DNA of 64,000 bases from Ancistrus triradiatus (GCA_025084515.1 JAJAGP010000233.1:62001-126000), one strand, 5' to 3'; numbered from the stretch's first letter, positions 45,185-56,723 are shown. Notes: a model not told the origin generated them from the sequence alone. Made by a program: numbers and translations.

Positions 45185-45480
45185 TTCTGCTGCTTATTTG
45201 TACCAAGCTGTAAATGGTGTTCGTAAGTCTAAGTGCCTGTCCTATTGTAAGTAGTACTCCTTTGTTTGCCCACCCACTACCTGATTGTTCTCTCTCACCT
45301 ATAACTATATAAACTTATCCACACTCACTCGTTGTTTCATCTGGCTGATCTTTCGTGTTGTTCGCAATATTGTCTATTGATGCATTTTTGGCTTCCGTCA
45401 AACAAAAGTATCAGTTGTTTCAATCATTCATCAAGCACTCATATCCCTGACGCATTTACGTATCGTTTGCTCTCTCTGAC
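45185..45480 (+). repeat. LTR-like dispersed repeat, copy 3 (best copy)
   Basis: Contains 'gcctgtcctattgtaagtag', then 'acctataactatataaac' (TATA-like at about 45305-45314), 'ttcatctggctgatctttcg' and 'tgatgcatttttggcttccg'. It matches 41930-42170 inverted and 598-750 directly. Pol II promoter function is inferred from the TATA-like block and repeat nature only. Confidence 0.65.
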
Positions 45481-45539
45481 ATTCCCTCAGCTCCAGGTCC
45501 CAGTTTCCACCAGAAAACATGAGTAGCTGAAGGAAACCA

Positions 45540-46700
45540 CCATGGACATCGATTCATGCCAAACTCCAGTACTGATCAACCCTGGATAACTGGAGCTGTT
45601 TGGAATAAACACTACGTAACATGCCCCTATTATTTCTTTTCACACATTTGTCATAGTTTCAATATTCCTCTTCGTTGGCATCTAATTGAACAGGCCTACC
45701 AATTGCTGAAATGACTGTTCTGCTGGAAGATCGCTACTCTGAGAACAGAGTCACTGACAGATTTCTCGACTCATAGCAGATAATTGAATTGGAGCATTTT
45801 CACGCATTGGCACTCACCAAGACCCATCCTGAAGCGCACTAGCTTTAATCACAGCAATTGGGAGCACCGGACCTTGGCCGTGAATGTCTGTGGAGAATTG
45901 TGCCCGATTTCCTCCGTCATGCATAATAAAGTCTTTCTCTCAACCGCAAACCACAAACATCTCTCTCAATCCTCTGCCTGTACTTCACTCAAGGACTGGA
46001 TGAGCGTGATAACACTCGAGCAAAGATAACCTTGGGAGCCGCAAGGAGGAACCAAGGTGCAGAATAATCAGGTCTTCTAGCTCAAGGTGCCATGATTAAT
46101 CAATGCTAGTCAGTTCCATTGAAACCCTCCGCCATCTCTAATAGTCTTTTCTTTTTTTTAATCCTAAATCGAGGGTGTTTTTCCGCAGTCTGAGCTTCAG
46201 CGAGAACCACCTGGGCTTTAAAGTGCTGTGAGCATGATGTAATGAAAAAGCAATGCTATTGATTGCCAGAACCTTAGCATCCTTTTTACTGTCGTCTGGT
46301 GTTGGATTAGTCAGTCTTCATTGGTTTTATCTGCTTGCAAGCATGTGCTTCTTCTAAAGGCATTTTTGAGAAATTCTGACCCAAAGATTGCTTTCTCCTT
46401 CTTGGGTCAGTTGCACCCATTTTACAGCCAACCAGAGATGTCAGGATTGATGGGAAGGAAAATCCTTACTCAATGGAAATACTAATAATATAAGCATGGA
46501 CTACATTGGGTCGGAATGAACCCAGTGAGTGCATACATGCAGTCTTTGTTCATGTCAAGTGTCAGCATGTGTTGGACCCAGATGCAGAGCGCCAAGCCAT
46601 TGGTTTCGGCCACATGGGAGTGCTGGAGGGTGAAACCAGTTGCTGGAGGGAACACTGAAGGCAAAACCAGCTTATTGAGAGGTCCCAAAGAGAACCTTCT
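45540..46700. other. Unassigned sequence
   Basis: No gene or repeat recognised; short frames lack domains. Confidence 0.4.
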
Positions 46701-46712
46701 CTAATATTAGTA

Positions 46713-47491
46713 CAGCGGTACCTCGGTTCTCTACCTCCTTCGAAACTTGACCCATTTTGACTAGAAAAGTTTGTCTCAGTTCTCGTCATGTGCTCAGTAC
46801 TTGCCGCACTTGCTTAAACTCGTTTGAGTCGAGCCACATGACTCGTTCCATGATTCATGCTTCAGTACAACATGATTCAGTGATTCAGAGTCACAAAAAG
46901 CTCTTGCTCAGTGCAGATCTCTGCTGTGTTTATCGTGTTTTTCTTTATTTCTTACATCTACAGTACTGTATTCTTAGTGCAAACAAGTCTCCAAAGCTCC
47001 TAAAAAGGTTAGTTATAAGAGCCAACCGAAAGCAAAACTGAATCCTCCAGAACATAGAGTGCAGTTAGCTCAGCAGCTTTGAGTTCACCAGTAGAGTAAG
47101 TGTTTTGCTTTTACTTTCACTTTCAATCCATCGCTCGCTAAATTACTTGAGATTTTTCAACACTGTAATAAAATAAGCTTTGTGTTACTGATTTTGGTCA
47201 ACTGTTAATTAAGAGTTTTAATCATTAACTTAGTTATCATTACTTATCATAGGCTCCGCTATGCTACAGTATAGACGCTCTACCAAACACTCGTTAAACT
47301 CGGTTCATGATGCATTTAACTTATGACGGATTCGTCTGAACATAACCCCATCGAGGAGCACCTGTACGATACAAATCCATGAATGCATATAATCCCTTCT
47401 GCAGTGTGGATTTTCTGGGGGTCTAGAACAGATTCATTCAATTTCCATTACTCCTCATGGGAAAAATTCTGTGGGTACCAAGATACCACTG
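46713..47491. mobile_element. TA-flanked TIR element, non-autonomous
   Basis: Left end CAGCGGTACCTCGGTTCTC and right end inverted CAGTGGTATCTTGGTACCCA are imperfect inverted repeats, with TA on both sides (46711-46712 and 47492-47493). Length 779 bp; the 94-residue internal frame has no transposase motif. TA target and ends fit the Tc1/mariner/pogo group. A second end of the family lies at 26710-26757. Confidence 0.75.
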
Positions 47492-47499
47492 TAATAAAT

Positions 47500-48960
47500 G
47501 TTTCTGCATAGTAAGCGTGCCATGGATGAGACCCCAGTCCACTGCAGGGTTGCCAGGGGTTGTAGTTGCACCACCATGTGATGATCCCTCCGATGGAGTT
47601 TCCTCCCTAAGACAGCCTTATGTCTTGCCCGATTCAGCAATAAAGGCACCGTCGGGACTCAAACGTGTGCGAATGGAATGAATTTTAATGTATTCGTTGT
47701 CTGCGACGACTTTCGAATTATACTGCAGTGAAATCAAATATTTATTATTTTACCCTCGTTCATTTGTTATTTAGTAGTCTATAATTATACAGGACCATGG
47801 ACAGAGTAAACATTAGGAACGTTTAAGCTAATTGCTTAAGTGTCCCATTGGCAATACGTGCTATTGTTTAACAGAGAATCCTTTTTAATTGTGCAAGCAC
47901 AGCTGAAATGCTACAGAGCGGAATTAAAGCCTACGATAGCAAGTGCCAAGCTACAGTGACTCTGCTGTACTTTAAATCAGCATCATTTGCAAAAAAAAAA
48001 TATTCGTAATAATAAAATGAATGTCAAATAGTAACCAAGCCATATCAAAACCACGGAAGATTCCAACCTCCACTGGGTGAGACATGACAGCAGGGTAAGA
48101 GGCATTGTCTAGCATAATAGAAGTACATGGAACAGTATTTTATAACAGACAGCAGATGTTGTGAAAACAAGTCAATATCCAATCAGGTGGATCCACCTCT
48201 GATCTTCGACAGGATCGAGGAAATTGTAGCTGGTTACTAAGCCCAGGCAGTAAAGTAACAAATTGCTTCTTGTGTAATTTAAAGTACCAGAGACATCATG
48301 TTGAATCTGATGCTTTGATCAAGGTGCGCCACTTGATATGGCACTCCAAGTCTACATAAGCCAAGATATAACCAACGTCTCTAAAGAAAATATAAGCAAT
48401 ACGGACGTGACTGTGTGAAACACGCAGCACGAAGCCACTCTTCTCTTTCACATGAGTCCCTTCTATTCCTGTACAAAGCTTTGTAGACACTCCAGGGCTG
48501 CTTTATACTTTATCTAGATAATAAAAAAAAAACTCATATTGCAGACAGCCTTAAATAAATAATTGGATTCTCCCATCTTGGAGCGATTCCATCTCCCCTT
48601 AGGAAAGGTATGGTGCTCATCTGATATGGCGCTATGCTCCGTGGAAGAGCAATTTATTCGCTGCTAAAATAACTTTGCAGTACGGAGATACAGAGCAGCC
48701 GTAGCAGCTTAAGCAAACCCTAAATGAAAGCGACAGCTTCTGCTCTGCTGCTACTTTAAGAGCGATATCAATGACAAGTGTAGAATTCATATGCTGTTGC
48801 ACATTCCTCGTGTGAGAACGTGAACGTGAACTCTGAAAAGAACTAACACCACAATGCTTTCATACTTTCAGGCACTTTGGGTATCTGGATTATACACTAT
48901 ATAGTTATGTAGATATAGATGCACTGAGTGCAGTGACACGTTCCTCCTCTAACCAGCATT
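47500..48960. other. Unassigned sequence
   Basis: No gene recognised. Confidence 0.4.
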
Positions 48961-48964
48961 AACA

Positions 48965-49010
48965 GACCAGATGGAATAGCCTTTATTGCCATTGTGCTTT
49001 GATGAGCATG
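48965..49010 (-). repeat. Possible LINE 3' tail
   Basis: 'gcctttattgccattgtgct' resembles the inverse of the AATAAAGGC-ended LINE tail at 35140. Confidence 0.35.
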
Positions 49011-49175
49011 TGGACTCAACACCTTGCCACTGGTTCATGGATTGTCCCTCCTCAGACGACAGGCTTTGGTTGTGATGTACTCCAACCCAGTCACCAGGCC
49101 CACAGATATTAATGCCTTCCAACATTCAACAACTCAACTGTGAGAACCGATCTTTCATTTATTGTTTAATGCAAC

Positions 49176-49483
49176 CAGTGTGCCGTGAGAATTCATCAGG
49201 TGTGCCGTGAAAGATTATCCAATTTCACCTGATTGGTACTCTAAGCCAGCAGTGTGTAGTGAATGGCAGAACAATTACATTCTCTTCCACTAGAGGGCAG
49301 TAAGATATCAGTTTTGTGTTCAACTAAACAGGCCTGGGTTTCACACAGAGTAAGTAAACTGAGACTAGATTTTCAATATATTTCAATAAATATAATTTTT
49401 GTGACATTTTTGTTTGGTGGTGTGCCTTGTGATTTTTCTACTGTGAAATATGTGCCATGGCTCAAAAGGTTGAGAAACACTGG
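49176..49483. mobile_element. hAT-like remnant
   Basis: Left part 'ccagtgtgccgtgagaattc' and right part 'aaaggttgagaaacactgg' with inner 'gtgtgccttgtgatttttct' follow a known vertebrate hAT-type non-autonomous repeat that begins CAGTGTTTCTCAACC on the opposite strand. Contains the CTCF-like motif at 49287-49300. Confidence 0.65.
49287..49300 (+). promoter_or_regulatory. CTCF-like motif
   Basis: CCACTAGAGGGCAG fits all 14 positions of the vertebrate CTCF core consensus CCASYAGRKGGCRS. Binding is not shown by sequence alone; the repeat context could have supplied the motif. Confidence 0.5.
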
Positions 49484-49549
49484 AAGAAACGTAACGGATT
49501 TGACAAACAAGTTCGTATTTGGTATAGGAGTGGTCATAATGATAAGGCT

Positions 49550-49735
49550 CATTGATTTATAGGGGTGTAATTGGATTATACATTCTTGTTTTTACCGCCA
49601 TCTAGTGTTCAAAACTAAATTGCATTAGATGGCGGTAAAAACAAGAACGTATAATCCAGTTACACCCCTATAAACCAATGATATAAGCCATCTAATGCAA
49701 TTCCAGTTTTAACACTAGATGGCGCAGTCATTCTC
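49550..49735. repeat. Nested palindromes (fold-back element)
   Basis: Arms 49550-49604 and 49626-49680 (55 bases each, about three mismatches) are reverse complements around a 21-base spacer. The spacer with its borders (about 49597-49634) is repeated in inverse form at 49687-49725. The arm borders carry 'gccatcta'/'tagatggc', giving several CTCF-like cores. Confidence 0.88.
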
Positions 49736-49919
49736 AGATGTATCCCGTTCTCAGTGAGAATCCCAATTTCTTTTAATTGTAGGGGACTAAAGTTGATTTT
49801 TGTTTAAAATTTGTCATATAAGAAAAGTACACTATTCTGAATTGTTATTATTCATAAATAAAGGAATGTTTTCCCCTGTTATTTAATATATGGTGAAGCT
49901 ACAGTAAGAAAGTTAAGAT

Positions 49920-50000
49920 AATGCCTTTATTGCCACTGTCCAATTATACAATGAAATTAGAATTGCTACTCCAAAACACAAAAAAGAATAGGACCGATTA
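49920..50000 (-). repeat. Possible LINE 3' tail
   Basis: 'atgcctttattgccactgtc' then 'caattatacaatgaaatt' resembles the inverse of LINE 3' tails ending in AATAAAGGC. No RT codons follow. Confidence 0.4.
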
Positions 50001-52140
50001 AGGCAGACAAAGACACAAAATTGTACAGTTATTGTGTACAGTTGCAGTGTACAATATTGACCATATTGTACAGATGTATAGCACTAAAAGAAAGAGCATT
50101 TTGTTTACAATTTTAAACCTATTGTTTCTAGTAGTTTCTTTTCATTGCAAGAAACTAAAGTGTTATTGTTAAAATGCATACACAAGAATATGTGCATTGT
50201 TTACACTACAGAAAAAAATTATGTCTCTTGTCAAATGTGAAATCAATAATCATGAGAAAATCGAACTATGAAGTCAGTATCGAATCAGGAGCAGAGTGTA
50301 TCGTTACACCCCTGTTGGTTTATATATTCCATGTGTTTTGTGGTTTAGAGCACATCCCTTTGGATACCAGAGTAATGGAAACATAATCACTAATGTCCTA
50401 GAATGGTCTGAATTGCAAATTCTAACTTGGAGGGTTCCAGACGAACACACATGCATGAATTTGTGGTGGCAACAGTAAAATATGGCGGAGAAGGAACAAT
50501 TATTACTATATTGCCACTCTATTAATTACCTATACCCTTTCATTAAACACCTCCTCAGGTAACAAATCGAATATTCACAGTCAGAGTAGATCCACTGCGG
50601 CGCATTTAGTTTGTAATGTGGATCAACAGGAACACAAGAAAACATAACGTCTGACATTTAGAGTTGAGGTTGGCAGCTTTGTTCCTTTACTGTTTCAGCT
50701 CCAGTCAAGTGGAAAATTAAACAAAGATGGGCCTTGCCGCAGATTGCAGATGCGAACAGGCAGGATCTTTGCTTTGTTTTCAAGAAGACGGAATGAAATT
50801 CTCATTTGCCCAATTGACATTTTCCATTAAACTCGTCTTTTCTTCAGTCAGAACAGCAGTTAGTTGCGGCCGTTGCTCAGACGGACCAAACCTCGCTTTA
50901 CTTATTAAAAGTCTTTCCTTGAACAGAGGTACATCACATTCAGCGTATCATAGGTGAAACACGTGTCATGTCTTCATTACTGGAGGTTTTTCAGAGCCTT
51001 TCTTTCTTTTTCACTGACTGCTTAGGGTAGAAATTGTGGGAAGTTTTACAGGTGTGTAGCAGTCATCTGAAAAGTAACGTGACTAACCCCGTGTCCTAAC
51101 TGAATTACAAACTGAGCTTTATCAGTACTCCAGACTCTTTTGTTACATACAGTGTTATTCAGTTGTGAACTAATTTGGTGGCTAAATGGTTAAACCTCTA
51201 CTATTCAAAAACCTGGCTCCTTGTTTCATTAGAGCAATGATCTCCTTATCGCTGCCAATTTGATATCTTTAAGCAGCCTTGATTAACTGTTGATAAGCCT
51301 GAGCATTATGTAATGTATGAACAGGGTAAGACAGTACAATGCTGTGGATCAAAAACCACACAGGGATGATGAGCACAAACATTCATAGCTAAATCACTGG
51401 ATAATGGATCCTAACAATGAAGCTGTAGTACCATTTCAGGGGATTAAAAAATTAATTGGATTTCAGCTTCTTCACGTCAAAAGCGTTATTATTAGTGGAT
51501 GCGCAAGAGAAATGAAACAGCTCTGAATTGTAGGCCTACAAATTTGCTTGTGGGGACTGTACTTTTTCCCTCGGGAGTGTTGCGAATTCAATTCGATCTC
51601 GGGTATAATGATGGTACCTTCCACACCAAGCGACATTATTTTTTCGCCCTACAGTTTTTGCGCACTTTTGCTGGCAACAATAACACACTGACCAAACACT
51701 GTCACTACTGCACCTCAGGAAGCAGCTCCTGTATTTTCAGTCTGCCTTTCCACTGCCTCTCCACAAGGTTCAGGATCTTGGCTATGTTGATAAAAACAAT
51801 AGTTATATAATTAATTAATAATAAATTATATTTGAGAAAAACCTTAAATTTGATGTGTAATTGGATAGACCACCTAAATCAAATGATGATTTGGCATTTG
51901 CCTTTTTCTGTGAGAAGCCAAAAGATGGTTCTATTGCTTAAAGAACACATTTTGTTCGTCTTTGTTCATGTGTATAGTTTTGAGGCTGAAAGATTCTGAA
52001 TTTTTCACATTTTCGTGTCACCTTCAGTGTGTAACAGCCAAACTTCAGCAAACAAACAGACACAGACTTAATCAAGGATGGTGGATGTTACTAACAAAGG
52101 CTTGAAGAAAACTGCAGAAAATATCATTTTGGTGGGAGAT
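50000..52140. other. Unassigned sequence
   Basis: No gene or repeat recognised. The 103-residue frame at 51499-51810 has no domain. Confidence 0.4.
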
Positions 52141-52141
52141 G

Positions 52142-52312
52142 GTGGCAGAACGGGTAAAGCACTTGGTTGAAATGTTGAAGGTTTGAAAACCAGCACTGCC
52201 AGTCTGCCATTGTTTGCTGTTGGCCAAGCCTTATAACCTCTTAGTTGCTTGAACTGTACCTTGTAAAGGTTGCATCAGTGGTATCTTCTGGATAAGGGCA
52301 TATTCTTCTGGA
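52142..52312 (+). repeat. Degenerate tRNA-SINE
   Basis: 'ggtggcagaacgggtaaagc' (A-box-like), 'aggtttgaaaaccagcactg' (degenerate B box) and a tail 'cttctggataagggcatatt' follow the same SINE plan as 15722-15880. Confidence 0.5.
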
Positions 52313-52428
52313 TATTCAATTTCTTCATCATTTAATAGTCGAATAAGCTTCTAAATTTAAACACTAACATATGGCTACTAGAAAACGTAGTTAAACTGCT
52401 AGTGCTACTTCTAAAGATACAATATATA

Positions 52429-54070
52429 CAGTGATGCTTGAAAGTTTGTGAACCCTTTAGATTTTTTTATATCTCTGCATAAATATGACCTAAAGCATCA
52501 TTAGATTTTCAAACAAGTCCTAAAAGTAGATAAAGAGAACCCATTTAAACAATGACACAAAACATGTTACACTTGGTCATTTATTTATTGAGGAAAAAGA
52601 TCCAATGTTTCATATTAGACAGTGGCAAAAGTATGTGAACCTCTAGGATTAGCAGTTAATTTGAAGATGAAATTAGAGTCAGGTGTTTCAATCAATGGGA
52701 TGCCAATCAGGTGTGAGGGGGCACCCTGTTTTATTTAAAGAACAGGGATCTATCAAAATCTGCTCTTCACCACACGTTTGTGGAAGTGTATCATGGCACA
52801 AACAAAGGAGATTTCCTGAGGACCTCAGAAAAAGAGTTGTTGATGCTCACCAGGCCTGAAAAAGGTAACAAAAACCATCGCTAAAGAGTTTGGACTCCCC
52901 CAATCCACAGTCAGACAGATTGTGTACAGATGGAGAAAAATTCAAGGACCATTGTTACCCTCCCCAGGAGTGTCGGTCGACCAACAAAAGATCACTCCAA
53001 GAACAAGAACGTGTAATAGTTGGCGAGGTCACAAAAGGACCCCAGGGGTAACATCTAAGCAACCGAAGGCCTCTTCTCACATTGGCTAATGTTAATGTTC
53101 ATGAGTCCCACCATCAGAAGAACAACACTGAACAACAATGGTGTGCATGGCAGGGCTGCAAGGAGAAAGCCACTGCTCTCCAAAAAGAACGACATTTTGC
53201 TGCTCGTCTGCAATTTGCTAAAGATCATGTGGGACGAGCCAGAAGGCTATTGGAAGAATGTTTTGTGGATGGATGAGACCAAAGTAGAACTTTTTTTTTG
53301 GTTTTTTAAAAAGAAAAAGCGTTCTGTTTGGAGAAAGGAAAACACTGCATTCCAGCATAAGAACCTTATCCCATCTGTGAAAAATGGTGGTGGTAGTATC
53401 ATGGTTTGGGTCTGTTTTGCTGCATCTGGGCCAGGATGGCTTGCCATCATTGATGGAACAATGAATTCTGAATTATATCAGAGAATTCTAAAGGAAAATG
53501 TCAGGACATCTGTCCATGAACTGAATCTCTCAAGAGAAGGTGGGTCAATGCAGCAAAGACAACGACCCTATAAGCACACAAGCCGTTCTACCAAAAGAAT
53601 GGTTAAAAAAAATAAAGTTAATGTTTTGGAATGGCCAAGTCAAAGTTCTGACCTTAATCCAATGGAAATGTTGTGGAAGGACCTGAAGCGAGCAGCTAAT
53701 GTGAGGAAACCCACCAACATCCCAGAGCTGAAGCTGTTCTGTACGGAGGAATGGGCTAAAATTCCTCCAAGCCGGTGTGCAGGACTGATCAACAGCTACA
53801 GGAAACGTTTAGCTGCAGTTATTGCTGCACAGGGGGGTCACACCAGATACTGAAAGCAAAGGTTCACATACTTTTGCCACTCACTAATATGTAATATATA
53901 ATTTTCTCCAATAAATAAATGACCAAGTATAAAATTTTTGTCTCATTTGTTTAACTGGGTTCTCTTTATCTACTTTTAGGACTTGTGTGAAAATCTGATG
54001 ATATTTTAGGTCACATTTATGCAGAAATATAGAAAATTCTAAAGGGTTCACAAACTTTCAAGCACTACTG
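52429..54070 (+). mobile_element. Tc1-like transposon, family D, copy 2
   Basis: Ends CAGTGATGCTTGAAAGTTTG and (inverted) CAGTAGTGCTTGAAAGTTTG, TA on both sides (52427-52428, 54071-54072). Inverted repeats extend about 200 bases ('acttggtcatttatttattg' at 52572 and its inverse near 53920). At 1,642 bp it is close to full length for Tc1. Confidence 0.95.
52795..53853 (+). pseudogene. Tc1-like transposase pseudogene, family D, copy 2
   Basis: The N-terminal part from the ATG near 52795 is frameshifted several times ('gacctcagaaaaagagttgt' region). Frame 53089-53853 (254 residues) covers 'PEGYWKNVLWMDETKVELFF' (first D), 'GGGSIMVWVCFAASGPGWLA', 'ALEWPSQSSDLNPMEM'-like block (V in place of A) and the C-terminal 'NSYRKRLAAVIAAQGGHTRY', reaching the natural stop. 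The DNDPKH block is destroyed by an insertion (reads QQRQRPYKH), so the second D is out of frame. This copy keeps the C-terminus that copy 1 has lost. Confidence 0.9.
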
Positions 54071-54189
54071 TATATGTTGTATCTTTAGAAGTAGCAGTAG
54101 TAGTTTAACTACATTTTCCAGTAGCAATATGTTAGTGTTTATATTTAGAAGCTTATTCAACTAGTAAATGATGAAGAAATTGAATAGCT

Positions 54190-54860
54190 GAGAAACATGC
54201 TGTTTTAACGTACACTATATATAGACTTGTTTAAATTCAAGCTCACAAGACAAAAATGTATTCCAGGTATTACAAAGTATTGATGATTTGAATTTTAAAC
54301 TGTGGCTTTTTCTCATTCAAATCCCGTGAAGTCATAAGTCAAGAAATCATATCAGTATACCACTGGTTTGGACATTTGAATCAGGTTTCAATTTCATAGC
54401 TGTAAAAAAAACTTGAAATAAGCAAGGCTTCTGTTTTACAACCTTTCTGGTCATTGTTTCATTTCAAATCCAGTGTGCTGGAGCACGGAGATAAAGCAAT
54501 AAAACTGTGTCACTGTATGATTACTTATGGCCTGCAGTGCGAATCGACCCCTGGGTGACCACTTGCACATGGACTCACGTGATGTGTTCTGAGCTGTAAA
54601 AAGTCTATTTGTCTATAAAACACAACCCACTTCTCACTGGCCAAAGATTTATTAGCAAGCTCTACTTACTTATGAGCCAAAGAAGAAGCAAGCATGCTGA
54701 AGAAACACAGCAGAAATCCCCCTGGCCAAGATGGCTTTTAAATAATTTAGCAAATGTTAAATAGAGCTGGATGATTGTTCCCCATTCAGGAAACAAGCTG
54801 ATTGAGTCTAGAGATCCAAAGTTTAATTGGTGGTTGGTTGGTTTCAATTCTGGACTACTT
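54190..54860. other. Unassigned sequence
   Basis: Nothing recognised. Confidence 0.4.
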
Positions 54861-54864
54861 TTGC

Positions 54865-55090
54865 AAGATTCAAGTCCTGGCCCTAACGAGCTGCCACTGT
54901 TGGATCCTTCAGCAAGATCCTTAATCCTGTCCTGCTTAGCTCAACTGTTATTGCATCAGATTGTGGTGGACAAGAGAAGATTGAACAAGTGTTGGCTTAC
55001 TGGATCTGGATTTGAGTTCTAGTCCCAGCTCTGTCAAACTGCCACTGGGCGCATATTATAAGAAGGACTCTTAACCATCTGTAGTTCAGT
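54865..55090 (+). repeat. Degenerate tRNA-SINE-like stretch
   Basis: 'attcaagtcctggccctaac' then 'ccactgttggatccttcagc' and 'tgagttctagtcccagctct' then 'aactgccactgggc' are two B-box-plus-body phrases of the same kind as the array units at 59780-60960, about 135 bases apart. Confidence 0.5.
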
Positions 55091-55859
55091 TCAAAAGTCT
55101 CCTATGTTTGGTAATACGTTATATTATCAAATATATCCAGGTTCTAATTAGCATTGCCCAACCACTGTTTTGGATGTTTTCACCTCCACTAAAGTTACTC
55201 CTGCTTCTTGCTTTGTCCCAAAAAGAGATGATTTACCACAGGGGCAGTTTCAGACTACTTGTCATACTGGGGCACAAACAGAATTTACAGGGGCACAGCT
55301 GTACCCCTCTGCTTGCCAATCAGTCATAAAGGCACACCTGTTGATATAAATAAGCCTGCAAATAAGCCACTGAAAACATTAAGCGATGGGGGACGGGGAG
55401 GGCAGCAAGGTAAATAATGAAGCATGTTTGAGCACTGTTTTTCTTTGTAAGTTAAAGATGTGTATGTGGGTGTCGTAGTGGGGGGGCCTGAAAATATTCT
55501 TATCTTTAAAAAAGGGGGCACCAACTAAAAGCATTAGCTTCTCAAGCTTCTGGAAGAATGCTGGGGCATTATGGGAAATGTTGTGTCTGTAGTGAATATG
55601 TGTGGCATGTCCTGCTCAGCAATCCAGGGTAAAACTTTTTAGCGCAGTGATTTTAGTGGGGCACATGTCCCAGTAAAGATGGTCTCATAACACCCCTGAT
55701 TTACCAACTTTTCTCTTTAACTGATATCTGCAGTTGCATGGGTTAAAAGGTCAGATAAGGGATAAGGTGGGCTATAAATTGACTGGCTGTCGTGATGGAT
55801 AATAGAAGGCATGACAGTGGAAAAAGGACCCTAAACGTAGGGCTGTAATATGGAGGAAA

Positions 55860-56480
55860 ACGGGCAATAACGCGCCGTGTGCTGTGCTTTAAAAGATCTA
55901 TTTATATCTTAACGCGTGACCCCACAGGTCACCCGTCAAAGATTATTTTCACTCTCTCCCTCCTCTCGAGCCAGTCAAGAAGCAAGCCCTCATCTTGTTA
56001 ATAACCCCTTCTTTCTGTTGTTGTCTCCGTGTTCCGCTGCAGCGGCGGATTAGTGCTTATTAGATGCCACCCTGGTTTAATGAGGTTCATTTTTTAGGGC
56101 ATGAACAACAGCATAATGGACAGTCAAGAGCCTAATCCCCTCGCTCTAACTCCTCTGCTCTGCTTCGCTCTCGCTCCCCACACCTCCCAAAGTTGTCATT
56201 CATTTCTCCAGCCTACATTTAGCCAACTAATTAATATAAAAGAGTGGTCGGAGACCAGCGGGACGCATTATACTGGTCATTTACCAGGCTATCAGCGTGT
56301 TCCAGTGGACTGACCTGGGCATGCCAGAGCTAATGAGAACACTCAGGAAATTGCATGCGATTTAAATTTCACCCCTTTTCCCCCTTAAAACAATCATTTG
56401 CATACAAGTTCATAAATGAGCCTACTACATCTACATGGCCAAATGTATGTGCAATTACAGGAGCATGTTAAAGCTCCATG
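55860..56480. other. Non-repetitive block, possible conserved non-coding DNA
   Basis: No repeat words, no exon. Contains 'aactaattaatat' (homeodomain-like), 'aatcatttgcatacaa' (octamer-like ATTTGCAT) and a homogeneous, CpG-bearing composition. Suggestive of an enhancer-type element, but only by inference. Confidence 0.3.
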
Positions 56481-56723
56481 CAGGCTCGTATAAAGGGTTC
56501 GAAAGCCTATATAGAGTATTTATCCAAAATCATGTGAGAACTCCAAGGGAGAGATGTATTAGATTTAGGGGGCTGCTGAGATTGTCCGTGAAGTGAGTCA
56601 GTGCTGATGTTTTGAACATAGATCAAATCACGTTCATATTTTTAGGTTGTCACCTGATAACCATATTAAGGAAAGACTAATCTCATGGAGTCCCATACTG
56701 GGGAAGCTCTGCTCATCAATATA

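Larger units (their letters stand above)
52314..54186. repeat. Palindromic fold-back element split by Tc1 copy
   Basis: The left arm, 52314-52427, beginning 'attcaatttcttcatcattt', is the reverse complement of the right arm, 54071-54185, ending 'aaatgatgaagaaattgaat', with roughly a dozen differences. Without the Tc1 insert at its centre the element would be a hairpin of about 230 bp with almost no loop. The outer tips lie at about 52314 and 54186. Confidence 0.92.

Noticed and set aside
49550..49735. MicroRNA precursor hairpin
   Set aside because: Pairing is nearly perfect over 55 bases and nested with a second inversion, more like a fold-back repeat than the imperfect stem of a miRNA precursor.
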